From Corynebacterium occultum (GTDB lineage Bacteria > Actinomycetota > Actinomycetes > Mycobacteriales > Mycobacteriaceae), in NCBI RefSeq assembly GCF_009734425.1, contig NZ_CP046455.1, positions 2,232,001-2,296,000 on the forward strand: 64,000 nt of DNA. The letters run 5' to 3'. The position numbers were made by a program, and so were the translations under genes. The number at the start of each line of letters is the position of its first letter. The stretch's first letter is position 1. This document shows positions 1-8,091 of the stretch, one piece after another. The notes under the pieces are model-generated. The model saw only the letters and a program-made list of their open reading frames with translations. It did not search any database and had not been told where the DNA came from.

Positions 1-776
1 TTATACACGATGGCTAAATGAAAAACTGCCCATAAAAACTTGGCGTAAATTAGGTATGGCGACTCGGAAGTATTGAGAAATAAGTAGCTTTTGTATTTCT
101 CCGCCAGATCGGCATCAGCCATCGAGAGTATTTCAGGGGTATAGGACGACAGGATGAATGCAATGGTCATGGCTGCGAAAGCGATGAAGAGCCCATACCT
201 GTTGGACAGAAACCTCTTGCAGAAATGAGATACCAGATAGATTATCCCGGTAGTCCTATGTATGAATAGTGTCGCGAGGGGCATTGCAAGGCCGCGCACA
301 CTGGACTTATGCTGTATGAGGGAGATGCCGTAGAGGACGATGGCTACCGCGAGTCCCTGGCGGGAAATGTTTATGTATTGCATTATTCCATAAGGCAATA
401 TCGCCGCCAACGCCAGATAAAGGGATGCGGAAGAGTAATCTTGTGTGAAATTCTTTATTGCATGCAGCAGCAGCAGGCTGGTCGCAAGCGCGAGGGCAAA
501 AAGGTATTGCGAACTATCCAGCCCAACCTTCTTGAGCAGGATGCCTGCATAGGAGAACAGGAAATCACTGGTGACGGTTTCATCAAGGAACCTGTCTATA
601 TATTCCTCAGTGTCTGCCCCTACATTGGGGGACCGAAATCCATAAAACCATGCTATTGCTATCGCCAATACGTGGGCACTGATGGTCCTGGTTAGACCGA
701 TCAGCTTGCTTGTCGCTAACGCGCATAAGGAAATTATGGCGAAGAATCCGAAAATTGATACGATGCTATATGTCAT
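1..776 (-). CDS. EpsG-family exopolysaccharide polymerase (5' part, runs off the window)
   Basis: An open frame of 258 codons starts at the ATG at 774-776 and leaves the window at base 1, so the C-terminus is missing. An in-frame TGA lies six codons upstream, so this ATG is the first possible one; the ribosome site is weak. The product is a multi-spanning membrane protein: a hydrophobic N-terminal helix, then RSPNVGADTEEYIDRF near residue 60, then alternating hydrophobic segments and the loop QYINISRQGLAVAI. The R..N.GADT..Y motif followed by polytopic helices is typical of EpsG/Wzy-like polymerases that join repeat units of a secreted polysaccharide. Base composition is visibly A+T-richer than the rest of the window, which suggests transfer. 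The family call rests on motif recall; the linked sugar is unknown. Confidence 0.7.
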   Translation of the reverse strand, partial: MTYSIVSIFGFFAIISLCALATSKLIGLTRTISAHVLAIAIAWFYGFRSPNVGADTEEYIDRFLDETVTSDFLFSYAGILLKKVGLDSSQYLFALALATSLLLLHAIKNFTQDYSSASLYLALAAILPYGIMQYINISRQGLAVAIVLYGISLIQHKSSVRGLAMPLATLFIHRTTGIIYLVSHFCKRFLSNRYGLFIAFAAMTIAFILSSYTPEILSMADADLAEKYKSYLFLNTSESPYLIYAKFLWAVFHLAIVY

Positions 777-1413
777 TGTGTTAATTCTTATTCAATGCGA
801 GGGGCGAATACTTACCATTGCTCTATGATTTTCGGAGAGATTTCTCCATCATATTTTTGGGAGAATTGGTTAACCTATTGAGCAAGGTTAAGACGGGGCA
901 TTTTAATAGAGGCACATAAGCTTCTGACGGGTTCTGGAACATGACTTATTTACTGGTGGATCCATTTCAGGTTTCACTCGGCAAGTGGCTGCCCCCCAAG
1001 GTCGCTTGATGGTCACAGTCTGGTTGGCCGCCTGCTGCCACGTTCATAAAATGTGCCAGATAACGACCAGATAATAATTCAGCATCCCTTAAGGCTTTGC
1101 TAAGGATAGACCATAGTCTTGCGGTCCCGGATTTTTCACGGGTATCCCAGTGAACGTCCCGCGCGGGGGTAGTCAGTTCTGGGGTCGCCGAAAAAACGGC
1201 GTGCTCCCCCCCCTGGTGGCGACTGACTGCCAGGGATGGATCTGACCCCTGGAAAGCAGACGCTGATAATGGGAGTACCGGGACCGGTCCGCCCTCCCAG
1301 CGCCACCCCCACTGGTCAAGCCCTCCGGATGGCTCAGGACTACGGTTGCTCTCTTCGATGCACTCAGCCGATCACATCATTGAGTTCATCGAGGATGCCA
1401 TCCCAGTGGAGTC
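777..1413. other. Intergenic junction between EPS locus and glpD
   Basis: These 637 bases separate the A+T-rich EpsG-like gene from glpD. Composition shifts from A+T-rich to G+C-rich around 1100. There is a small inverted repeat at about 835-848 (GGAGA GATT TCTCC) and a large one at 1168-1231. An open frame at 1154-1417 has no convincing start and no recognisable product. No transposase, tRNA or attachment site was recognised. Confidence 0.5.
1168..1231. repeat. Long nested inverted repeat downstream of glpD
   Basis: The outer arms GGTAGTCAGT (1168-1177) and ACTGACTGCC (1222-1231) are complementary apart from one G-T pair. They enclose a G-run facing a C-run and a perfect inner hairpin CGCCG-AAAAAA-CGGCG (1186-1201). 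It could terminate glpD transcription from the minus strand, form a structured RNA, or be the scar of a mobile element at the locus boundary. No homologue is recognised. Confidence 0.45.
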
Positions 1414-3114
1414 TTAACCCACCGACTCGATCACGGCCCGCATCGCCGCCTGGGTACGTAGATATTCCCCCACCTGAGATTCAGTGTCTTCCGCACGCCA
1501 GCCCAGCAAGGGCCGCAGGGCCTCAGCCACCAGGCGTAGTGCCGCCTCGCTGACCAGGCCGAGAGTACCCAGGGTCAGACGGCGGTCCACCACATCGCGC
1601 AGGGTGCGTGCCCCTTCCTCACACACCCCATAAACTACCTGTGCCAGAATGTCCCGGCAGCCATTGGCCGGGGAGATCTCGCGCGCCAACCCCGGATCCT
1701 GCCGAATGAGTTCCAGCACCGCCCCGTGCCCGGTTCCGTAGAGCCGCGCCAGGTGCAGGCGGTTGCGTTCCGGAATCCCCAACTCCGGCTCACGCTGCAG
1801 GGCGGCCTCGAAGGCCGCCTCCAAGCTGCCGAAATCCCCGAATGATCCGGCCACCGGCAGATGGCGGGAATCGAATTTCCGGGTCGGTGGCAGATTCTCA
1901 GCCTCCACCTTGAGCACCTTCTCCAGCACCTTCTCTCCCATTGCCCGGGCGGTGGTCCACTTCCCGCCGGTGACGGTGAAAAGACCCGGCACCCCGGACT
2001 CCGCATGGTTGAAGATCTCAAAGCGGCGGGAGGAGGTGTAGGTGTCGGCACCATCATCCACCAGCGGCCTGACCCCCACCAGGGTCGCCTCAATCGCCGC
2101 CCGATCCAGCGGCTCAGCGGCCACTGAATCAAAGGTCTCCAGCAGCAGCTCAATATCTTCCGGGGTGGTCACCGCCTCATCGGCACTGCCGCTGATCAGG
2201 GTGTCCGTGGGACCTATCAGGGTCCTTCCCTCCCAGGGATTGACCATGAAATGATGACCATTACGGCCCCGGACGTAGACCCCCTCCCGGCTGCCCAGAT
2301 CCCGGGTGAGCAAATGCACTCCCTTGGACTGCTTGACCTTCACCCCCACCACCTCGGCCAGCTCCCCCAGCGCAGACTCAACCCAGGGGCCGGCGGCGTT
2401 GACGGTGACCTTCGCCCGGATCTCATGACTGCCCCCACCGAGCCGGTCGAGCACCTCCACCCCACGGACCCGGCCGGATTCTTCCCGCAGCAACGCAATG
2501 ACCTCGGCATGGTTGACGGCGGTGGCCCCATCACTGATGGCTGATCCCAGGATCGCCAACAGCAGACGTTCCGGATGAAGATTGAGGGTGTCATCATGGC
2601 GCCAGGCCCCCACCAGATCCTGTGGCTGGAGCCAGGGCACCTGGGCCAGCAGCTCCTGCTTGTTCACCCAGCGGAAACGCCGGGAACGGATGTCCTTGGG
2701 AACACGGAAGTTACGGTTGGCGGCCATCGCCTCATAGAGAGCGACCCCCGCCCCCAACACCGGGGCCTTGGGGGCGGACCATTCATAGGCGGCGAGCAGG
2801 AAACTACGCGGCTGCACCAGATGCGGGGCGGCGATCCCCAGATAACGGCGTTCCGCCAGGGATTCCGCCACCACCCCAAAATCATATTGCTCCAGGTAAC
2901 GCAGCCCACCGTGGATCGCCTTAGTGGTGGCCGAGGAAGTACCCGAACCATAGTCCTCACGCTCCAGGAGGATGGTGCGCAGACCATGACCGGCGGCATG
3001 CCGGGCGATCTGAACCCCGGAGATACCACCGCCGATCACCGCCAGATCATATTCACCGTGCACCGCGGGACCCAGCACCCGATCCCCGAAGTCACCTGTG
3101 CCTAAAGAAGCCAT
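1414..3114 (-). CDS. glpD: Aerobic glycerol-3-phosphate dehydrogenase
   Basis: A 566-residue FAD enzyme that oxidises sn-glycerol 3-phosphate to dihydroxyacetone phosphate and passes electrons to the quinone pool at the membrane. The Rossmann FAD motif YDLAVIGGGISGVQIARHA is at about residues 22-40. It is followed by LLEREDYGSGTSSATTKAIH and HGGLRYLEQYDF, both characteristic of GlpD. The C-terminal third matches the helical GlpD cap domain. The ATG at 3114 is preferred over one 129 bases further up because AGAAGGGAAGG lies just before it and the longer N-terminus is low-complexity. It stands alone; no glpK or glpF is adjacent. Length is normal for the family. Confidence 0.95.
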   Translation of the reverse strand: MASLGTGDFGDRVLGPAVHGEYDLAVIGGGISGVQIARHAAGHGLRTILLEREDYGSGTSSATTKAIHGGLRYLEQYDFGVVAESLAERRYLGIAAPHLVQPRSFLLAAYEWSAPKAPVLGAGVALYEAMAANRNFRVPKDIRSRRFRWVNKQELLAQVPWLQPQDLVGAWRHDDTLNLHPERLLLAILGSAISDGATAVNHAEVIALLREESGRVRGVEVLDRLGGGSHEIRAKVTVNAAGPWVESALGELAEVVGVKVKQSKGVHLLTRDLGSREGVYVRGRNGHHFMVNPWEGRTLIGPTDTLISGSADEAVTTPEDIELLLETFDSVAAEPLDRAAIEATLVGVRPLVDDGADTYTSSRRFEIFNHAESGVPGLFTVTGGKWTTARAMGEKVLEKVLKVEAENLPPTRKFDSRHLPVAGSFGDFGSLEAAFEAALQREPELGIPERNRLHLARLYGTGHGAVLELIRQDPGLAREISPANGCRDILAQVVYGVCEEGARTLRDVVDRRLTLGTLGLVSEAALRLVAEALRPLLGWRAEDTESQVGEYLRTQAAMRAVIESVG

Positions 3115-3297
3115 GGGCCTTCCCTTCTGCGGTCCCGGAGAGCAGTGGAAACCCAGTCTAGGCGCGCCGGGTGGGGCCTGGCACGGGATTTTTGAAACTA
3201 GGAAGGGCGAGGGCGCAGATGATGTGTGTGCCCCCGCCCTCAAGGTGGGTTCCCGCTACCCATTGCCGCAGCTGGTGCGGGGAGGGCGGGAAAGTGT

Positions 3298-4050
3298 TTA
3301 GAGTAGCTCGATGATGCCGCGGATCAGCACCGAGATGGCACCACCGGCGGCCAGCAGGGTGGCCAGGCGGCGCGCCCAGGTATTGGAGACGAACTTGTTC
3401 AGGGCATCACCCGCGGAGGCACCGACGAAGATGAAGACGATCGACAGCAGCCACAGCCACCAGGGCACCGCGGCGAAGTCCATGCCGCCGACCAGGAAGA
3501 TCTTCAGCAGGAAGGAGAGGGTGTTGGCAACCAGCAGGATGGGGTGCAGGGTGGAGACGAAGTCCCGGTGTTCCCATTTGACCATCCGCGCGTAGACGGT
3601 GAGTGCGGGGCCAGCGATACCGGCCACCGTGGACATGAAACCACCGGCCGTGCCGGCGATGATCATCGGCAGCTTGGCTTCGGGGCTGATGTTGAAACGC
3701 TCCGGTTTGAAGGATGCCACGCTCAACGCCAGCAGCACCATCACACCGATCGCGATCATCAGCCAGGGACCGTCGACCAGGAAGATGATGCCGACCGCCG
3801 GCAGCGAACCCAGGATCAGACCGCCGGCCAGGACGCGGAACTTGGCCCAGTCGGTTTTCTTCCGCACCGCCCAGGCGTTATTGGCGGCGTTGATGATGGA
3901 CAGGCCATTGATCATGGTCACGCCGGCCACCGGGCCAAGTACGAAAGCCAGCACCGGGCCACCGACCAGACCGAGTCCCAGTCCGGTGATGCGCTGGAAG
4001 ATGGATCCTAGAAGGACCGTCAAAATCAGAACTATTGCAAGTGTGATCAC
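3298..4050 (-). CDS. TauE/SafE-family membrane permease
   Basis: A 250-residue integral membrane protein with about eight hydrophobic segments and the duplicated four-helix layout of the TauE/SafE family, which exports sulfite or organosulfonates in characterised members. The N-terminal GSIFQRITGLGLGLVGGPVL and the mid-protein GTAGGFMSTVAGIAGPALTVY are the two family repeats. Translation starts at a GTG (4048-4050) with a poor ribosome site. It is 183 bases downstream of the glpD start on the same strand, with no clear functional link. The substrate cannot be told from sequence. Confidence 0.85.
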   Translation of the reverse strand: MITLAIVLILTVLLGSIFQRITGLGLGLVGGPVLAFVLGPVAGVTMINGLSIINAANNAWAVRKKTDWAKFRVLAGGLILGSLPAVGIIFLVDGPWLMIAIGVMVLLALSVASFKPERFNISPEAKLPMIIAGTAGGFMSTVAGIAGPALTVYARMVKWEHRDFVSTLHPILLVANTLSFLLKIFLVGGMDFAAVPWWLWLLSIVFIFVGASAGDALNKFVSNTWARRLATLLAAGGAISVLIRGIIELL

Positions 4051-4180
4051 GAAAGATCAGGATATGCGGTGCGCTCCCCGCTCAAAGAATCGCCACTGGC
4101 TTCAGCCATCCCCGTTGGCCTGCTTTCCCTGGGGTTAGGGACCTGCCCAGGTGACCTCAGGGACCACAGGTTGGGGGTGG

Positions 4181-5200
4181 CTATTCCCCTCTGGGGGTGG
4201 CTCCGGCATCCATCCACACCGGGGTGGTGTCCCCACGGAGCAGGTCCTCGATCTCTGCGGCGGTGCGCAACACCCTGCCCCAGTCCAGCTCCGCCGGTAG
4301 TTCCAGGACCGGGTCGGTGTGCAGGCGGGAGAACTCGGTGCTGGCCTTGCGGTGCGGGGCACCCAGTCGACCGCAGGCGAGATAGCTGGCGGCCTCGCAC
4401 TCCAGGAGCCGCAGCGGGCCCCGGAGCGGAGTGATATAGGGATTGCGCCATACCTGCGGGGAGTAGCCCATCAGCACCGAGGCGAGGCAGAGGCAGATTT
4501 CCGCGAATATGTCATCGGGCCCCAGGGAGCTGTTGATGTCGAAGGTGTACCAGGCATCATGACGGTTCAGCTGGGGGGACATCGGCATCCTGCCCACCGC
4601 GGAGGGGTTGACCCGCTGGCGGCTGCTGGCGGAGCCGAGCTGATCAGACCAGGCAGCCACCGCACCGACCTTCCAGAGGTTGCCCAGTTTGGCCCTGCAG
4701 TGCCAGACCAGGTTCTCATCCAGATGGCGGTAGACCTGTTCGGTAGCGAAGTCCTTCTGCAGGCGGCGCACCCAGGTGTGGGTGGCGCTGAGCAGGGCGT
4801 TGGCCTGTTCGTTCCGACCCATCAACACCGCCGCCGAGGGCTCCAGGTGCATGTCCTGGAAGAGGTAGTGTGCTTCAGTTTTGGCGGGACCCGGGACAGG
4901 TCCTTCCCGGGGGATCTCCAGGTGGATCGGCCGGGCTCCACTCTGCGGGGTGTATCCCAGCAGCTTCCATTCACCGGCCGGTCGGATCGTCATCCGCTCG
5001 GCTTTTTGGGTGACCTCCTGGAGGTTGGCGCTGGAGTAGATGTCGAGGGACTGATCTGTCTGAAGCGCAATTTCCACGGCCTGCTCCACCGGGAACAGGG
5101 GCAGGCTCCGGACCACTTCAATGATGAACTGTTCCAGACGCTTGCGGCGCTGCGGATCCTCTTCCGCATCGAGGCGGTATTCAATCTCGGTGTAGATCAT
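4181..5200 (-). CDS. Iron-box-controlled protein resembling ArdC/ImmA-type zincins but without HExxH
   Basis: A 339-residue soluble protein starting at MIYTEIEYRL; AGGAGT sits at normal spacing before this ATG, and the longer frame to 5305 would begin almost at the likely transcription start. No product is confidently recognised. The middle part (EWKLLGYTPQSGARPIHLE) resembles the ArdC N-domain 'GR.V.KG....' pattern. The C-terminal part (FAEICLCLASVLMG, then LLECEAASYLACGRLGA) resembles the metallopeptidase block 'HElaH.l.g ... E.EA..vAy.vc..lG'. The HExxH zinc motif is replaced by AEICL, so a peptidase would be inactive. A DtxR-type box at 5317-5335 suggests it is made when iron is scarce. 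The ArdC reading is an inference; the role is unknown. Confidence 0.6.
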   Translation of the reverse strand: MIYTEIEYRLDAEEDPQRRKRLEQFIIEVVRSLPLFPVEQAVEIALQTDQSLDIYSSANLQEVTQKAERMTIRPAGEWKLLGYTPQSGARPIHLEIPREGPVPGPAKTEAHYLFQDMHLEPSAAVLMGRNEQANALLSATHTWVRRLQKDFATEQVYRHLDENLVWHCRAKLGNLWKVGAVAAWSDQLGSASSRQRVNPSAVGRMPMSPQLNRHDAWYTFDINSSLGPDDIFAEICLCLASVLMGYSPQVWRNPYITPLRGPLRLLECEAASYLACGRLGAPHRKASTEFSRLHTDPVLELPAELDWGRVLRTAAEIEDLLRGDTTPVWMDAGATPRGE

Positions 5201-5626
5201 GGGTACTCCTAGGGGGGGTGGGCCTGCACTTCGCGGCGGGGCCGGAAGAAGCTCAGCCGTCGACCGGATGCCCGGATCGCCGCGGCGGTTAGCGCCATCA
5301 CACATGCCGGGGCAATATAGGTTAGCCTAAGTTAACTTATTCACCCTATCCGTTGTCAACGAGACTGAAAAGGTACTCCCGACCCAGCAGGCGATGGTCA
5401 AGGTGAGATAAAATCTATACCTGATTTAATTGTGACCATCATCATATCTTCTCGCCTGCCCCGCCACCACCGGCAGACTTCCCGCCACCTGAAAAGGACC
5501 CCCAGAACATGAAGGCACCCCCGGCGGTCGACCACCACCGCGGGTGCCCCTGAACCAGGGGATCCCGATTAATATGTCCTTTCCGCTTGCGACAGATCCC
5601 CCCTGCGTCATCTGCAGAGGACCCGG
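5201..5626. other. Intergenic region between catalase and ArdC-like gene
   Basis: Besides the iron box, it contains an inverted pair GATGGTCA (from about 5392) and TGACCATC (about 5433-5440) flanking A+T-rich sequence. A small hairpin CCCCTG-AAC-CAGGGG lies at 5547-5561. The hairpin is about 65 bases past the catalase stop and could be a weak terminator, though it has no T-run. No gene is supported here. Confidence 0.5.
5317..5335 (-). promoter_or_regulatory. DtxR-type iron box upstream of the ArdC-like gene
   Basis: ATAGGTTAGCCTAAGTTAA matches 16 of 19 positions of the DtxR consensus TTAGGTTAGCCTAACCTAA as I recall it. It overlaps a likely -10 element (TATATT on the minus strand, 5314-5319), about 110 bases before the ATG at 5200. 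Binding of DtxR-Fe2+ here should repress the gene in iron-replete cells. Confidence 0.75.
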
Positions 5627-7783
5627 TTAAGCCCCCAGCTCACGCTCCCAGACGCGGTGCGTGGCCAGCAATGGATCCAATGCCTCCACCGCCTGAGCCA
5701 GAGTGTCGATCTCCACCACGCCCGGCCCACTGGTAGACAAGCCCAGCTCAGCTGCCTTGGCTGCGGCGGCGCTGAGCACTGCGGCGGCTTTGTTATGCCG
5801 GAATACCTCATCGAGCAGCACCCTGGCCTCTGGCAGGTCGGGGGCGTCGGCAACCACCACTGCATCAAATTCCACGGAACGGGCGGTGGTGTAGGTCCGG
5901 GAGATCGGGACCTCACTCTCGCCGAGGGTGCCACCGCTCTCCCCGATCACCAGGGGAACCAGGTCAGCGGCGAAGGCCGCCGCAACCAATTCAGCAACGG
6001 CTGCCGGATCAGAGTTTTCGGTGGTCAGGATGCCGAGCTGGCGGCCCTGGACCGGCCACTTCTGCCCCACCTGACTCAGTGCCGGGCTGGGGGTGACTTC
6101 AGCGGTGTCCTGCGGTTCGGGGTGCGGCAGACCGAGCCCATCGGCGACAGTATTGGCCAAGCCCTGGTCGATGTGCGCCAGCACCCCCACCGCGCGTTCC
6201 TTGATGGATTGCTCATAACATTTGCCCAGTTCAAAGGTGTAGGCGTTGGTAACATGCCGCTGCTCCACCTCGCTGAGGCTGAGATAGAACAGGCGGGCCT
6301 GGGAGTAATGGTCATCGAAACTGACCGCCTGCTCCCTGGTGATGGTGGTTTCGAGGATCGGGACGGGGACGTCGATACGCGCCCCCTGCTCCTCGGTGGC
6401 GATGAAGGGATTGCCGCCGTCGAGGGAGTTGGGCCGGTAGGGGGCGACCCCGGCGTGCTTGCCCACCTGGTGCATGCCATCCCGGAACATGTCATTGACG
6501 GGGGCATGCGGCCGGTTGATCGGCAGCTGGGAGAAATTCGGCCCGCCCAACCGGGAGATCTGGGTGTCCAGGTAGGAGAAGAGCCTGCCCTGGAGCAGCG
6601 GATCGGCGGTGACATCGATGCCTGGTGGCAGGTGGCCGGGGTGGAAGGCTACCTGCTCGGTCTCCTCGAAGAAGTTCGTGGGGTTGGCGTTCAGGGTCAT
6701 GGTGCCGATGATCTGCACCGGAACCAGTTCCTCCGGCACGATCTTGGTGGGATCCAGCAGGTCAATTCCCTGGAACATCTGATCTTCCGTGTCCGGGAAC
6801 ACCTGCACACCCAGATCCCACTCCGGGAAAGCTCCGGCCTCGATGGCATCCGCCAGATCACGGCGGTGGAAGTCAGGATCCACACCCCCGGCGATCTGGG
6901 CTTCCTCCCAGACCAGGGAGTGCACGCCCAGGCGAGGCTTCCAGTGGAACTTCACCAGACTGCTTTCCCCGGCCGCATTGAAGAAACGGAAGGTGTTGAC
7001 ACCGAAGCCCTCCATCATCCGGTAGGAACGCGGAATGCCACGGTCAGACATGTTCCAGATGGTGTGGTGGGTGGCTTCGGTGTGGAGGGTGACAAAATCC
7101 CAGAAAGTATCATGCGCGCTCTGTGCCTGCGGGATCTCGCGGTCAGGGTGCGGCTTACCGGCGTGGATGACATCCGGGAACTTGATGCCGTCCTGGATGA
7201 AGAAGACCGGGATGTTATTGCCCACCAGATCCCAGACCCCCTCGGCGGTGTAGAACTTGGTGGCGAAACCGCGGGTGTCACGGACGGTATCGGCCGAGCC
7301 ACGGGAACCCAGCACGGTGGAGAAGCGGACGAACACCTCGGTCTCTTCACCCTCAGCAAAAACCTGTGCCCGGCTCAACGAGGACGCGGCCCCATTGGCG
7401 CGGAAGACACCGTGGGCACCTGCACCGCGGGCGTGAACCACCCGCTCCGGGATTCGCTCATGGTCGAAGTGCGTAATCTTCTCGCGGAGATGGTGGTCCT
7501 GCAGCAGAACCGGGCCACGGGGTCCGGCCTTGAGGGAACGGTCGGTGGTGGGAACCCTCGTGCCCTGGGCGGTGGTCTGAAATTCCCCCTGCTGCCCATC
7601 TCCACCCAGCGGGATTTGGAAGGGGCAACCGGTGGGTGAGACATCCGCCGGGGTGCGCTGATCAGGCTTCGGGGGCAGCGGGGGTCGCGGTGAGGTCGGC
7701 TCAGCGAAGCTGGCCGGCTCGGACTGCGGTACGCCCGGAGCCTGCCCATTCGGTTGGGAGGATGCGCGGTCGTTTTTAGACAT
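5627..7783 (-). CDS. katE: Large-subunit (HPII-type) monofunctional haem catalase
   Basis: A 718-residue catalase that breaks H2O2 into water and oxygen in the cytoplasm. The proline-rich N-terminal arm is followed by the catalase core: VVHARGAGAHGVF with the catalytic His, the NNIPVFFIQDGIKFPD block, and the proximal haem ligand motif RLFSYLDTQISRLGG. After about residue 560 comes a DJ-1/amidotransferase-like domain (GQKWPVQGRQLGILTTENSD...), which marks clade 2 catalases; length fits that class. The ATG at 7783 is chosen for its GCAGGAGAA ribosome site; an ORF from 7864 is possible but lacks one. It is divergent from ggt. Confidence 0.95.
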   Translation of the reverse strand: MSKNDRASSQPNGQAPGVPQSEPASFAEPTSPRPPLPPKPDQRTPADVSPTGCPFQIPLGGDGQQGEFQTTAQGTRVPTTDRSLKAGPRGPVLLQDHHLREKITHFDHERIPERVVHARGAGAHGVFRANGAASSLSRAQVFAEGEETEVFVRFSTVLGSRGSADTVRDTRGFATKFYTAEGVWDLVGNNIPVFFIQDGIKFPDVIHAGKPHPDREIPQAQSAHDTFWDFVTLHTEATHHTIWNMSDRGIPRSYRMMEGFGVNTFRFFNAAGESSLVKFHWKPRLGVHSLVWEEAQIAGGVDPDFHRRDLADAIEAGAFPEWDLGVQVFPDTEDQMFQGIDLLDPTKIVPEELVPVQIIGTMTLNANPTNFFEETEQVAFHPGHLPPGIDVTADPLLQGRLFSYLDTQISRLGGPNFSQLPINRPHAPVNDMFRDGMHQVGKHAGVAPYRPNSLDGGNPFIATEEQGARIDVPVPILETTITREQAVSFDDHYSQARLFYLSLSEVEQRHVTNAYTFELGKCYEQSIKERAVGVLAHIDQGLANTVADGLGLPHPEPQDTAEVTPSPALSQVGQKWPVQGRQLGILTTENSDPAAVAELVAAAFAADLVPLVIGESGGTLGESEVPISRTYTTARSVEFDAVVVADAPDLPEARVLLDEVFRHNKAAAVLSAAAAKAAELGLSTSGPGVVEIDTLAQAVEALDPLLATHRVWERELGA

Positions 7784-8091
7784 CAGATTCTCCTGCCGGG
7801 TCAGGGTCGGGTGAGTTGAGATGAGCTGCTGACCCGTTGCTGCGAGTGTACGTCTAATCACCACCCTGAGAGACGTGGATCACAAACTCAAGGAAAATTC
7901 CTGCTGGAATCAGGAAAAACTCATCTCCGTGAAAGTTTCCGAATGCACTGTCCCAGCCCCCCCGGCCTTCCTCCTCCCCGGTTCGACTCATGGGAGGGAA
8001 CGTCGGCGAGGATGATTTTCCCGGACCCGCGGCAGGTCGATCAGCCACTGTCCGCTATACGAAGATCCTCGGGTTAACTAGAGTCACAACC
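7784..8091. promoter_or_regulatory. Divergent promoter region katE / ggt
   Basis: About 308 bases between two divergent genes must hold both promoters. There is a pair of overlapping small palindromes, AGGAA-AA-TTCCT (7891-7902) and ATTCC-TGCT-GGAAT (7897-7910), about 110 bases upstream of the katE start, which could bind a regulator. No known operator motif was recognised. Confidence 0.35.

Noticed and set aside
1154..1417. Open plus-strand frame ending ...ADHIIEFIEDAIPVES
   Set aside because: The end looks protein-like, but there is no credible start, it overlaps the glpD 3' end, and no family was recognised; a gene remnant remains possible.
5657..7639. A 660-codon plus-strand open frame over katE
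   Set aside because: It is the antisense shadow of a well-supported catalase; the translation has no domain and shows the usual GC-rich opposite-frame composition.
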